Source: Corynebacterium gottingense (GTDB lineage Bacteria; Actinomycetota; Actinomycetes; Mycobacteriales; Mycobacteriaceae). From it: DNA of 64,000 nucleotides. The position numbers and the translations under genes were made by a program. Under the pieces are notes generated by a model. It was not told the DNA's origin. It searched no databases and saw nothing but the letters and a program-made list of their open reading frames with translations. The stretch is taken from contig NZ_RDRE01000003.1 in NCBI RefSeq assembly GCF_003693265.1, positions 1 through 64,000 on the forward strand. Direction: 5' to 3'. Below, piece by piece: positions 26,709 to 35,512 of this stretch; position 1 is the stretch's first letter, and every line of letters begins with the position of its first letter.

Positions 26709-27677
26709 CTACTTGACAGTAGCGGAATTGATCTTAACCTCTTCGGCGGGCGCGCCGTCCTGGCCACCGTCCTGAGTACCCTTCTCGGCGATCGCGTCGA
26801 GGGTGTCAAGGCCCTCCTGGTTGATCTGGCCAAAGTAGGTGTACATCGGGGGCAGGATGGAATCGCCGTAGTTGAGGAAGAACTGCGAACCGTTCGTGCC
26901 CACGCCTGCGTTGGCCATCGCAATGGACCCGCGCGGGTAACGCTTCTGGTCCTGCTGCAGGGCCATGGATTTGTACTGTTCCTTCTCCTCGTCGGAGACA
27001 CCCTCGGGGATCTGGAGCTGGGACTCGTCGACGGACTCGAGGGCCTCGTCGGTGGGGAACTCGTTGGCAAATTGGAAGCCAGGTCCGCCCGAGCCGGTGC
27101 CGGACGGGTCGCCGCACTGGAGGACCTTGAGGCCTTCGTTGGTGGTCAGGCGGTGGCACACGCTGCCGTCGAAGTACTTTTCCGAGGCCAGGTGCTCGAT
27201 GGCGTTGACGGTACAGGGCGAGACGCTGCGGTCCAGCTCCATGCCGATCGGGCCTGCGCTGGTGTCCAGCTCGACGTTGACCTTGCCCTCCGTGGAGACG
27301 TCCTCGGTCTTCGGCTTGCCAGCCTCTGCCTCACCTTCGCCAGCCTGTGGGCTGTCGTTGTACGAGCAGGACACGGTCGCGGGCAGCGCCGTCGCGCGCT
27401 CGGTGGCAACCGCTTCGAACTGGGAGGGGTCGATGCTGGGCTCGGTCTCGGAGGACTCGGCGGCTTCCGAGGAAGCGGTGGTGTCCTGGGCCGTGACGTC
27501 CTCGCTTCCGTCATTCTGCGTCGCGGCGAAGTAGATGCCGCCGCCGACCACGGCAATCACCACTGCGGACAGCGCCGCCACGGTGAGCGGCTTGGACTTC
27601 TCCTTGCGGTCGCGGGAATCAAGCTCGCGCTTGAGGTGGGTGAGGGCTTCTTCGCCCCGTTTTTGGTTGTCGGCCAC
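26709..27677 (-). CDS. ppiB: Membrane-anchored cyclophilin-type peptidyl-prolyl isomerase
   Basis: The 322-aa protein has a basic cytoplasmic N-terminus and one membrane helix (PLTVAALSAVVIAVVGGGIYFAA), then an acidic Ser/Glu linker and an extracytoplasmic cyclophilin domain. The domain begins at VELDTSAGPIGMELDRSVSPCTVNAIEHLASEKYFDGSVCHRL, with KVLQCGDPSGTGSGGPGFQFANE and GSIAMANAGVGTNGSQFFLNYGD following. It catalyses cis-trans isomerisation of prolyl bonds in exported proteins. The sequence is somewhat divergent (CHRL for FHRV). The mycobacterial homologue also lies near rel. Confidence 0.92.
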   Translation of the reverse strand: MADNQKRGEEALTHLKRELDSRDRKEKSKPLTVAALSAVVIAVVGGGIYFAATQNDGSEDVTAQDTTASSEAAESSETEPSIDPSQFEAVATERATALPATVSCSYNDSPQAGEGEAEAGKPKTEDVSTEGKVNVELDTSAGPIGMELDRSVSPCTVNAIEHLASEKYFDGSVCHRLTTNEGLKVLQCGDPSGTGSGGPGFQFANEFPTDEALESVDESQLQIPEGVSDEEKEQYKSMALQQDQKRYPRGSIAMANAGVGTNGSQFFLNYGDSILPPMYTYFGQINQEGLDTLDAIAEKGTQDGGQDGAPAEEVKINSATVK

Positions 27678-27810
27678 CTGAGATACCTCACTTGTGTGTT
27701 GCGTAGCGTCGCTAAGCGCTGGTGCGCTCGGCAGGTGAATTTCGGGGCTTAAGCCTAGCAGTGCTTGGGCCGCCGCTTGATCAACCCTTGCGAGGCCTGA
27801 CTCGCGTCCA

Positions 27811-27816
27811 TAGAAT
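27811..27816 (+). promoter_or_regulatory. -10 box TAGAAT, leaderless tpx
   Basis: TAGAAT ends 7 bases before the tpx ATG, with no ribosome-binding site, so transcription should begin at or next to the start codon. Confidence 0.6.
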
Positions 27817-27823
27817 CGCGCCC

Positions 27824-28321
27824 ATGGCTACCGTTACTTTTGAAGGCAATGAGACCACTACTTCCGGCGAGCTGCCCAAGGTCGGCGACGCGCTGCCCAA
27901 CGCAACGCTCGTCGCGGGCGACCTGAGCGAGAAGTCCCTGGCGGACTACTCGGGCAAGCGCCTCGTCCTGAACATCTTCCCGTCCCTGGACACCGGCGTG
28001 TGCGCGAACTCCGTGCGCAAGTTCAACGAGCTCGCCGCGTCCCTGGACAACACCGAGGTCCTGTGCATCTCCAAGGACCTGCCGTTCGCGCAGCAGCGTT
28101 TCTGCGCCGCCGAGGGCATCGAGAGCGTCGAGGCGCTGTCCGCGTTCCGCTCTTCCTTCGCCGACGACTTTGGCCTGACCCTCGAGGGCTCCCCGCTCAA
28201 GGGCCTGTGCGCTCGCGCCGTCGTGGTGACGGACGCTGACCACAAGGTCATCCACACCGAGCTCGTCTCCGAGATCACCACCGAGCCGGACTACCAGGCA
28301 GCAGAGGACGCGCTGAAGTAA
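27824..28321 (+). CDS. tpx: Thiol peroxidase (atypical 2-Cys peroxiredoxin)
   Basis: The 165-aa protein has the peroxidatic Cys60 in [12 protein letters not shown] and resolving Cys94 in [13 protein letters not shown], the same spacing as E. coli Tpx. It reduces hydroperoxides at the expense of thioredoxin in the cytosol. The start is ATG 27824, giving normal length; upstream in-frame codons would add an unsupported extension over the divergent promoter region shared with the cyclophilin gene. Confidence 0.96.
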   Translation: MATVTFEGNETTTSGELPKVGDALPNATLVAGDLSEKSLADYSGKRLVLNIFPSLDTGVCANSVRKFNELAASLDNTEVLCISKDLPFAQQRFCAAEGIESVEALSAFRSSFADDFGLTLEGSPLKGLCARAVVVTDADHKVIHTELVSEITTEPDYQAAEDALK

Positions 28322-28340
28322 GCAAGTCTGCTCCCCGCAC

Positions 28341-28382
28341 GCGGGCGTTTCCGGCCACTGGGTCGGGCGCCCGCTTTATTAT
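28341..28382 (+). terminator. tpx terminator merged with the next gene's -10 box
   Basis: GCGGGCG and CGCCCGC (28341-28374) form the stem. The following TTTATTATT serves as the U-run and also contains TATTAT (28377-28382), 6 bases before the next ATG. Confidence 0.6.
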
Positions 28383-28388
28383 TGCCGT

Positions 28389-29069
28389 ATGAAGCTTTCA
28401 GGTTTTGCCGCAGGCCCGTTCCAAACCAACTGCTACGTGCTCCTTTCGGAGGAATCACGCGAAGCGGTGGTGATCGACCCCGGAATGGGCGCCTACGAGC
28501 CCGTCACCGAGTTTCTCACCCGCGAGCAGGCGACGCTCACCGCCGTGGTCTGCACCCACGGCCACCTTGACCACACCCGGGACGCCGCCCGTTTCGACGT
28601 CCCGGTGCACATCCACCCAGACGACGAGTTCATGCTCGACGGTGGCCTCGGCCTACCGGACTCGACCCGCCAGCTCTTCGACGCAGCGTCGATGCAACCC
28701 CCGCGCGAGGTGCGCTCGCTTCTCGACGCCCACTCGCTCACCCTCGCCGACACCACCTTTACCGTCCGACACGCCCCCGGGCACTCGCCGGGATGTGTGC
28801 TGCTCGTGGAAGACGCAGGGGAGAACAAGACGGGAACGGCGGGGGAGACCGGCCCGCTGGTCTTCTCCGGCGACGTCCTGTTCCGCGGCGCGATCGGCCG
28901 CACCGACTTCGAACATTCGGACCCCGCGGCGATGCGCGCGTCGCTCCGCGGCCCCGTGTGGGACCTCGACGACGCTTGCGTCGTGCTGCCCGGTCACGGA
29001 CCGACCACCGTGATGGGGCAGGAGCGCGCGACCAACCCGTTCCTGCTGCAGGCCAACCCGGACCGCTAA
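28389..29069 (+). CDS. Metallo-beta-lactamase-fold hydrolase (glyoxalase II-like)
   Basis: The 226-aa protein contains the metal-binding motif THGHLDH (His57, His59, Asp61, His62), a third His in HAPGHSPGC, the bridging Asp in [17 protein letters not shown], and the last His in LPGHGPTT. This is the GloB-like subgroup found next to hisS in Actinobacteria. It probably hydrolyses a thioester such as a lactoylated thiol, but the substrate is not shown by the sequence. Probably leaderless. Confidence 0.9.
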   Translation: MKLSGFAAGPFQTNCYVLLSEESREAVVIDPGMGAYEPVTEFLTREQATLTAVVCTHGHLDHTRDAARFDVPVHIHPDDEFMLDGGLGLPDSTRQLFDAASMQPPREVRSLLDAHSLTLADTTFTVRHAPGHSPGCVLLVEDAGENKTGTAGETGPLVFSGDVLFRGAIGRTDFEHSDPAAMRASLRGPVWDLDDACVVLPGHGPTTVMGQERATNPFLLQANPDR

Positions 29070-29072
29070 ACT
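29067..29072 (+). promoter_or_regulatory. -10 box TAAACT, leaderless hisS
   Basis: TAAACT overlaps the stop codon of the upstream hydrolase gene and ends 8 bases before the hisS GTG. No ribosome-binding site is visible. Confidence 0.5.
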
Positions 29073-29080
29073 TTGAACCC

Positions 29081-30364
29081 GTGAGTGAATCGAAGAAGAC
29101 CGAGAAGTTCCAGCCGCTGTCTGCCCCGAAGGGCCTGCCCGACTACGTGCCGCCGCAGTCGGCGACATTCCACCGAGTCCGCGACGAGTTCGCGCGGCAG
29201 GCTCACCTGGCCGGGTACCAGCACGTTGAGCTGCCTGTCTTCGAGGACACCACGCTGTTCGCCCGCGGCGTTGGCGAGTCCACGGACGTGGTGTCCAAGG
29301 AGATGTACACCTTTACGGACCGTGGCGACCGCTCGGTCACGCTGCGCCCGGAGGGGACGGCGGGTGTGATGCGCGCCGTCATCGAGCACAACCTGGACCG
29401 AGGGTACCTGCCGGTCAAGCTGAACTACTACGGCCCGTTCTTCCGCTACGAGCGCCCGCAGGCCGGCCGCTACCGCCAGCTCCAGCAGGTCGGCGTGGAG
29501 GCGATCGGTGTGGACGACCCCCTGCTGGATGCGGAGGTCATCGCGCTCGCGGACCGCTGCTTCCGGTCCATCGGTTTGACCGGGTTCCGTCTGGAGCTGA
29601 CCAGCTTGGGCGACCGCAACTGCCGCCCCGAGTACCGCCAGAAGCTACAGGACTTCCTGTTCTCCCTTCCGCTGGACGAGGAGACCCGCCACCGCGCTGA
29701 GATCAACCCGCTGCGCGTGCTTGACGACAAGCGCGAGAAGGTCCGCGAAATGACCGCGGACGCCCCGCTCATGCTCGACTACCTCGATGACGACTGCCGC
29801 AAGCACTTCGACCAGGTGCGCGCCTCCCTCGACGAGATGGGCGTGGAGTACGTGGTGAACCCGCGTATGGTCCGAGGCTTGGACTACTACACCAAGACCT
29901 GCTTCGAGTTCGTCCACGACGGCCTCGGCGCGCAGTCCGGCATCGGTGGCGGCGGCCGCTACGACGGGCTCATGGCACAGATCGGCGGCCAGGACCTCTC
30001 TGGCATCGGCTTCGGTCTCGGCGTGGACCGCGCCGTGCTCGCCCTCGAGGCGGAGGGCGTCACCCTCGACGGGGTGGATCGCCGCGTCGACGTGTTCGGT
30101 GTCGGCATCGGCGAGGCCGCGCAGGCGCGCATGGCAGTGCTTATCGACGCCCTCCGCGCCGCCGGTGTCTCCGCCGACATGGCCTACGGCGGCCGCGGGC
30201 TCAAGGGCGCCATGAAGGGCGCCGACCGCGCCGGTGCCAAGTACGCGCTCGTTCTCGGCGACCGCGAGCTAGAGGCCGGCGAGATCGCGATCAAGGACCT
30301 TGCCGCGCACAGCCAGGAGACCGTGGCGCTCAGCGCCGAGGCGGTCATCGCGCAGCTGCGCTAG
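29081..30364 (+). CDS. hisS: Histidine-tRNA ligase
   Basis: The 427-aa class II synthetase charges tRNA-His. Motif 1 region [28 protein letters not shown], motif 2 [21 protein letters not shown], the histidine-binding [13 protein letters not shown] and motif 3 [15 protein letters not shown] are all seen, followed by the anticodon-binding domain. The start is GTG 29081. The stop overlaps the convergent sdaA stop by four bases. Confidence 0.96.
   Translation: MSESKKTEKFQPLSAPKGLPDYVPPQSATFHRVRDEFARQAHLAGYQHVELPVFEDTTLFARGVGESTDVVSKEMYTFTDRGDRSVTLRPEGTAGVMRAVIEHNLDRGYLPVKLNYYGPFFRYERPQAGRYRQLQQVGVEAIGVDDPLLDAEVIALADRCFRSIGLTGFRLELTSLGDRNCRPEYRQKLQDFLFSLPLDEETRHRAEINPLRVLDDKREKVREMTADAPLMLDYLDDDCRKHFDQVRASLDEMGVEYVVNPRMVRGLDYYTKTCFEFVHDGLGAQSGIGGGGRYDGLMAQIGGQDLSGIGFGLGVDRAVLALEAEGVTLDGVDRRVDVFGVGIGEAAQARMAVLIDALRAAGVSADMAYGGRGLKGAMKGADRAGAKYALVLGDRELEAGEIAIKDLAAHSQETVALSAEAVIAQLR
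30139..30150 (+). repeat. GCTTATCGACGC motif (in hisS)
   Basis: Exact 12-mer coding Val-Leu-Ile-Asp-Ala in the anticodon-binding domain. Confidence 0.85.
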
Positions 30365-31758
30365 CACTCAGTGATGTTGACTGGCAGCCCGAGCTGGACT
30401 GCCAGGCCGCCCATCGAGGTCTCCTTGTACTTGGTCATCATGTCGCGGCCGGTCGTCGCCATGGTCTCGACGACGTCGTCGAGGGTGACGATGTTGGTGC
30501 CGTCGCCAAGCTTGGCCAGCCGGGCTGCGTTAATCGCCTTGACCCCGCCGATGGCGTTGCGCTCGATGCACGGGACCTGCACCAGGCCGCCGACCGGATC
30601 GCACGTGAGGCCGAGGTTGTGCTCGAGCGCAATCTCGGCCGCGTTCTCAATCTGCGCCGGCGTACCGCCAAGGACCGCGCACATGCCGGCGGCGGCCATC
30701 GCGGAGGCTGAGCCGACCTCGCCCTGACAGCCGACCTCGGCTCCGGAGATCGACGCGTTTGTCTTGATGATGATGCCCACCGCACCAGCGGTGAGCAGGA
30801 AGTTTCGCGCCTGCTCCTGGGTGAACGCGCCGTCGGTGAAATCGCGGCAGTAGTGCATCACCGCGGGGATGATGCCGGCGGCACCGTTCGTGGGCGCGGT
30901 GACGACCTGGCCGTGGGCGGCGTTTTCCTCATTCACAGCAAGCGCGTAGAGGTTGACCCACTCCATGGCGTCGAGGCCGCGGGCAGTGGATTCCTCGTAC
31001 TCCGCGGTGAGCAGGCGGTGGAGGCGGTGGGCGCGGCGCTTCACGCCGAGGCCGCCAGGCAGGGTGCCCTCGGTCTTCAACCCGTGGGCGACGCATTCCT
31101 GCATGACGTCCCAGACGGCGTCGAGGTGGGCGTCGAGAAGCGCTTTGCCATGCAGCGCCTCTTCGTTGGCGCGGACGAGCTCAGCGATGGACAGGCCGCT
31201 TTCTTCACAGAGTGCGACGAGGGTCTTCGCGTCGTTGAACTCGTACGGCGCGGGCTCGTTGTCGCGGACGGTGGCCACACCGGCTTCGTTGCGGTGCTCC
31301 TCCATGCCGGTGCGGTCCAGGATGAAGCCGCCGCCGACGGAGTAGTACTCCTTGCGGGTGGCGATGCGGTTGCCGTCGGCGTCCCAGGCGTCAAAGATGA
31401 GGCAGTTCGGGTGCTGCGAGACCGGAGTGGGGTTAAACGTCACCTCGTACTCGACCTCGCCGGCAGGGCCCGAGATCATACCGCGTTCGGGCACCGGGTC
31501 GCCGGGTTTCGGGGCGATGTCGGCCGACGTGGTCGTGGGGGTGTAGCCAACCAGGCCGAGCAGCGTTGCGCGGTCGGTGCCGTGGCCCACACCAGTGGCG
31601 GCGAGGGAGCCGCGCAGTTCTACGCGGACGAATGCGGGCAGCACGCCGAGTTGTTCAACGAACGCGAGGGATGCGCGCATCGGGCCCACCGTGTGCGAAG
31701 ACGACGGACCGATACCGATGCTGAAAAGGTCAACGACGCTAACAGTATTGTGGGGCAT
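30361..31758 (-). CDS. sdaA: L-serine ammonia-lyase (iron-sulfur type)
   Basis: The 465-aa single-chain L-serine dehydratase turns serine into pyruvate and ammonia using a [4Fe-4S] cluster. The N-terminal beta domain has [23 protein letters not shown]. The alpha domain has [58 protein letters not shown] and a final Cys at the C-terminus (NITEC), which in this family can sit in the active site as a tail. It is the last gene of a minus-strand group with the two flavin genes. Confidence 0.95.
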   Translation of the reverse strand: MPHNTVSVVDLFSIGIGPSSSHTVGPMRASLAFVEQLGVLPAFVRVELRGSLAATGVGHGTDRATLLGLVGYTPTTTSADIAPKPGDPVPERGMISGPAGEVEYEVTFNPTPVSQHPNCLIFDAWDADGNRIATRKEYYSVGGGFILDRTGMEEHRNEAGVATVRDNEPAPYEFNDAKTLVALCEESGLSIAELVRANEEALHGKALLDAHLDAVWDVMQECVAHGLKTEGTLPGGLGVKRRAHRLHRLLTAEYEESTARGLDAMEWVNLYALAVNEENAAHGQVVTAPTNGAAGIIPAVMHYCRDFTDGAFTQEQARNFLLTAGAVGIIIKTNASISGAEVGCQGEVGSASAMAAAGMCAVLGGTPAQIENAAEIALEHNLGLTCDPVGGLVQVPCIERNAIGGVKAINAARLAKLGDGTNIVTLDDVVETMATTGRDMMTKYKETSMGGLAVQLGLPVNITEC

Positions 31759-31784
31759 GCGCGCGATGATACCGCATCGTGGGA

Positions 31785-32447
31785 TTAGCTCCGCGTCCCC
31801 GTGTGGCCTTCCAACAGCTGGGAAAACGGGACGAAATCTTCGGCAAGGTCCGTGCCGGTGCGGCGAGTGACGCCCTCCGGTGGGCCACTTAATCCTTCAA
31901 CTGCGCCGCTGGTGGTGACGATGAGCGCTGCGAGCTCGCTGGCAGCGCGGCTGATCCGCCGCTGGAACGAGGCGCCGTTGGCATCGCCGAAGTCAGCAGT
32001 GGCGGCGAAAAGTGAGGTGGGGACCACCGTCGCGTGCAGGTACGTGAGCAGCGGGCGCAGCGCGTATTCGGTGACGAGGGAATGGCGCTCAGAGCCTGCT
32101 GTCGCGGCGACGATGGTGGGCATGTCGGTCAACGCGTTGGGGTCGAGGGCGTCGAAGAACATCTTGAACAGGCCGCTGTAGCTGCCCTGAAACACCGGGG
32201 AGACCGCGACGAGGGCGTCGGCGGCGGAGATGTCTCGTTTGACCTGATCAAGCCTGGGGGAGGGCATCCCGGTGAGCATGAGCTGCGTGAGCTCGGTGGC
32301 GTACTCGCGGACCTCGATCGTGGTGACCTCGAGGTCTTCGCCACGCCCGCCGACGGCGGAGCCGACCGCCGCCGCGATCTCATCCGCCACCTGTCTCGTG
32401 GTGGACGGCTGCGACAGACCTGCGGTGACTACGATGAGCTGCTTCAT
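31785..32447 (-). CDS. NADPH-dependent FMN reductase (CE1759 type)
   Basis: The 220-aa flavodoxin-like protein has the phosphate-binding loop TAGLSQPSTTRQVAD, then DALVAVSPVFQGSYSGLFKMFFDAL and PTIVAATAGSERHSL. This matches the FMN reductases that in corynebacteria are paired with CE1758-type luciferase-like monooxygenases, the partner encoded just upstream. It would supply reduced FMN to that monooxygenase. GAAGGAG lies upstream of the ATG. Since the partner is frameshifted, this enzyme may now lack its original function. Confidence 0.88.
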   Translation of the reverse strand: MKQLIVVTAGLSQPSTTRQVADEIAAAVGSAVGGRGEDLEVTTIEVREYATELTQLMLTGMPSPRLDQVKRDISAADALVAVSPVFQGSYSGLFKMFFDALDPNALTDMPTIVAATAGSERHSLVTEYALRPLLTYLHATVVPTSLFAATADFGDANGASFQRRISRAASELAALIVTTSGAVEGLSGPPEGVTRRTGTDLAEDFVPFSQLLEGHTGTRS

Positions 32448-32481
32448 GCTGTGGTGGGTGCTCCTTCGCTACATTGCCCGG

Positions 32482-33623
32482 CTATTCCTGCTCGGATTGC
32501 TCCTGTGCTTCTCCGGGTGAGACGCGAAAGTGCGCCAGATTCTTCCCATCGCGCTTTGCACGTGCGAGGGACGCAAACGTGGGCGGGTCGCTCGGAACGT
32601 GGACCGGGCGGCGCGCTTCCATCCGTCTGCGCAGCTCAGGGACCACTTCCGTGCCGAGGCGCTCGATCTGGTGGAGGACCACCTCGAGTGGGAGTCCGGC
32701 GTGGTCAATAAGGAACAGCTGGCGCTGATAGTCCCCGACCCAGTCCGCGAACTGCATCGTACGCTCGATGACCATCTCGGGAGTGCCCACGGTCAGCGGG
32801 GTGATGTCGGTGAACTCTTCCAGCGAGGGCCCGTGGCCGTAGACGGGCGCGTTGTCAAAGTAGGGGCGGAACTCGCGTTTCGCCTGTTCCTCAGAATCCG
32901 CGATGTACACCTGGCCACCGAGCCCGACGATGGCCTGATCCGCCGCGCCGTGCCCGTACGCGGCGAAGCGCCGACGGTAGATGCCGACCATCTTCGCGGT
33001 GTGCTCCTTGTTCCAAAAAATATTGTTGTGGAAGAACCCATCGCCGTAGTACGCCGCCTGCTCGGCGATCTGCGGCGAGCGGATGGATCCGTGCCACACG
33101 AATGGCGGCACGCCCTCAAGCGGCGCGGGCGTGGTGGTGAACCCGTGCAACGGGGTGCGGAACGTGCCCTCCCAGTTGACGTTCTGCTCGCGCCACAGCC
33201 TGCGCAGGAGGTGGTAGTGCTCCACCGCGAGCGGGATGCCCTTGCGGATGTCCTTGCCAAACCAGGGGTAGACGGGACCGGTGTTGCCGCGCCCGAGCAT
33301 GAGGTCCATGCGGCCATCCACCAGGTTCTGCAAGAAGGAGTAATCCTCCGAGAGCCTGACAGGGTCCGTGGTGGTGATCAGCGTGGTTGACGTGGAAGCA
33401 GGATGGAGGAGGTTTTCGCACCAATGTAGGCCAGGTGGGTCGTCGGAGAAGACGGGACAAACGGCGGGTTGTGGTGCTGGCCTGTGGCGAAGACATCGAG
33501 CCCGACCTCCTCGGCCTTCAGCGCGATCTGTGTCATCGCGTCGATCCGCTGTTTCTCGGTCGGGGTCGCGCCGTTGGTGGGGTCCGCGGTGACGTCGCCG
33601 ATGGTAAAGACGCCGAACTGCAT
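32482..33623 (-). pseudogene. Luciferase-like flavin monooxygenase (CE1758 type), frameshifted
   Basis: The 5' part (33623 down) reads MQFGVFTIGDVTADPTNGAT, then a VFATGQHHNPPFVPSSPTTH segment and AKTSSILL, then leaves the family sequence and stops. In another frame the family continues as TSTTLITTTDPVRLSEDYSF and LQNLVDGRMDLMLGRGNTGP, through FVWHGSIRSPQIAEQAAYYG and YGDGFFHNNIFW to the normal end at 32482. The break is near 33393-33402, where CTGCTTCC on the minus strand fits a two-base insertion (or one-base loss) relative to the expected CTG-TCC-ACG. All other conserved blocks are intact, so the lesion is recent or a sequence error. It would be a FMNH2-dependent oxygenase fed by the next gene. 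Confidence 0.85.
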
Positions 33624-33654
33624 CCGTGGGTGTCCTTTCCGTTGATCGTCGCGG

Positions 33655-34392
33655 TTAGCGGGCCGCCAGTAGGGCAGGAATGTCGGTGGCCACCAGTACC
33701 GCGAAGGGGCGCTGGCTGGGTGAGCCGGACTCGGTGATGATGGCCAGGCGGGGGAGCGCGCCGCTGTCCAGCGGCGTGGTCAGCGCATCAACGGCTACTG
33801 CGGCGGTGACGGACCGTGGCAGGAAGACCGGCTGGTCGTGCCGCCCCGACAGATCGAGCACCTGCTTGACCGTGGTCGGGGTGAGGTGGTTGTTTGCGTC
33901 CAGTTCGCCCGCCAGCCAGCGAGCCAGCGCGTTGGTGGTGAGCAACCCGACGCAGGCGCCGGCGTCGTAGACGGGGAACTGCCTGTGGCCGGTCTCCCGC
34001 AGCGCGCGCAGTGGCTCCAGGATGTCGTCGTCCGGGGCGAACGTAATCACGGCTTGCGTCTGGACCACTTCGAGGGCCAGCGCCGGGGTGAGCAGCGCGT
34101 CGCGCAAACGCTCAATCTCTTCCACCGTCTCCTGCAGCGGCTCTGCAATGGGGCGCAGGTCGCGGTACTCGCCGTGCGAGATCGCGTTGCGCAGCTCCGC
34201 GTACTCCACAAGCAGGTCAGCTTGGTCGCGGCTCACCACGCCCTTCTTCGCCGCCTGCCTGGTCATCCACTTGAAGGAGTCCGACTTTTTTGCTCCTAAC
34301 TCCTCGCGCAGGAAGCCTTCAATGGCGTTGAACGCGGCCATAAACGGCACGGCGCGGTTGGAGCGGTTCTGGGGGGATGACGTTTCGCTCAT
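33655..34392 (-). CDS. CBS-domain protein with N-terminal helical domain
   Basis: The 245-aa cytosolic protein has residues 1-100 helical (VPFMAAFNAIEGFLREELGA, with LVEYAELRNAISHGEYRDL resembling HEPN/DUF-type helices). This is followed by two CBS motifs (VVQTQAVITFAPDDDILEPLRALRETGHRQFPVYDAGACVGLLT and PVFLPRSVTAAVAVDALTTPLDSGALPRLAIITESG). CBS pairs usually bind adenosine nucleotides and act as sensors. Specific function unknown. ATG 34392 is preferred over an in-frame GTG at 34398; TACCCT lies 7 bases upstream, so it may be leaderless. Confidence 0.75.
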   Translation of the reverse strand: MSETSSPQNRSNRAVPFMAAFNAIEGFLREELGAKKSDSFKWMTRQAAKKGVVSRDQADLLVEYAELRNAISHGEYRDLRPIAEPLQETVEEIERLRDALLTPALALEVVQTQAVITFAPDDDILEPLRALRETGHRQFPVYDAGACVGLLTTNALARWLAGELDANNHLTPTTVKQVLDLSGRHDQPVFLPRSVTAAVAVDALTTPLDSGALPRLAIITESGSPSQRPFAVLVATDIPALLAAR

Positions 34393-34422
34393 GCCCACGA
34401 GGGTAGCGGTGGTGGCACGTGG

Positions 34423-34434
34423 GCGTCGATAAGC
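34423..34434 (-). repeat. GCTTATCGACGC motif, reverse orientation (intergenic)
   Basis: Exact 12-mer on the minus strand, between the metallopeptidase stop and the CBS gene start. Confidence 0.85.
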
Positions 34435-34443
34435 GATGTGGCT

Positions 34444-35364
34444 CTAGGCGTCCTGGTAGACGCCGCGGTTGAGCGTGTCGCAGGCGGACATCTGGCCGGT
34501 GGTGTAGCCGGACTTGAAGGCCTCGGCGCGCTGCTCGGAGGAGCCGTGGGTCCAGGAATCCGGATCCACATCGCCGCCGGACTTGCGCTGGATGCTGTCG
34601 TCGCCGATCGCCTGCGCGGTCTGAATTGCCTGGTTGAGCTGCTCGTCCGTAATCGGCTCGAGCGCCGCGTCGGGCCCCTCGGAGGCGTGCTTGGCCCAGA
34701 TACCGGCGTAGCAGTCCGCCTGGAGCTCAATCGCCACGGCAGCGGAGTCCTCTCCCGGGTTCTTGTAGTCGCTCAGGCCCAGCGTGCCCTCGAGGTTCTG
34801 AATGTGGTGGCCCATCTCGTGCGCGGTGACGTACTCCTGGGAAAGCGCGCCGTCGGAACCGCCTAGCTGGCCGAGCTGCTCAAAGAAGGACACGTCGAGG
34901 TAGGCAGTGGTGTCGTTTGGGCAGTAGAACGGGCCGGTATCGGCCGTTGCGTACCCGCAGCCAGTGCTGACATCGCTGCGGAACAGGTTGATGTCAGCGG
35001 GGGTGTACTCAATGTTCGCCTGTGCTGGCAGGACTTCGGCCCACACCTGGTCGACCGAGCGGGCGGTGGCCTCCGCGCGGCAGTCGTCGTACTCGTTCGC
35101 CGCGCCCGGGGCATCGCAGTGGCTCAGGTCGTAGTCGCCCTGGGCACCGGGGCTTTGCTGGGACTGGCCCTGCGGGTCCGAAGAGCCGCCGGTGAGCCCG
35201 CCCAGGCCGCCGTTGAGGAAGAACACAATAGCCAGGAGAATGATCGTGCCGATACCGCCGCCGCCCACCGCGATGGGGATGCCGCCGCCTCCGGCCCGGC
35301 CGCTGCCGGAACTCGTCTGCGCGCGGCGGCCTTGGCCCTGACCAAAATCATTCTTAAACGTCAT
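34444..35364 (-). CDS. Neutral zinc metallopeptidase (YpfJ family), membrane anchored
   Basis: The 306-aa protein has a Gly/Arg-rich cytoplasmic N-terminus, one membrane helix (GTIILLAIVFFLN) and an extracytoplasmic domain with the zinc motif HEMGHH (H182, E183, H186). LQADCYAGIWAKHASEG supplies the expected downstream Glu/Asp region, and PNDTTAYLDVSFFEQL precedes it. It is a Pfam zinc_peptidase type protein with unknown substrate. ATG 35364 is chosen; the frame upstream has no ribosome-binding site. Confidence 0.9.
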   Translation of the reverse strand: MTFKNDFGQGQGRRAQTSSGSGRAGGGGIPIAVGGGGIGTIILLAIVFFLNGGLGGLTGGSSDPQGQSQQSPGAQGDYDLSHCDAPGAANEYDDCRAEATARSVDQVWAEVLPAQANIEYTPADINLFRSDVSTGCGYATADTGPFYCPNDTTAYLDVSFFEQLGQLGGSDGALSQEYVTAHEMGHHIQNLEGTLGLSDYKNPGEDSAAVAIELQADCYAGIWAKHASEGPDAALEPITDEQLNQAIQTAQAIGDDSIQRKSGGDVDPDSWTHGSSEQRAEAFKSGYTTGQMSACDTLNRGVYQDA

Positions 35365-35470
35365 GCTGCAAATCTTGCCAAAAAACCGCGTGCAGCGCTG
35401 CATCCCCGCGCCTGTGCCGTGCAGAGAAGAAGCGAAACGGGGCGCTTCAACGCTTGACGACGCCTACGGG

Positions 35471-35476
35471 TAGAGT
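35471..35476 (+). promoter_or_regulatory. -10 box TAGAGT upstream of aspS
   Basis: A TAnnnT hexamer 36 bases before the aspS start. Between them is a direct repeat ACGTGGAAG (35502 and 35512) that includes the ribosome-binding region. Confidence 0.45.
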
Positions 35477-35512
35477 TTTTGGCGTTCAAGTTTTGCCCTC
35501 ACGTGGAAGGAC

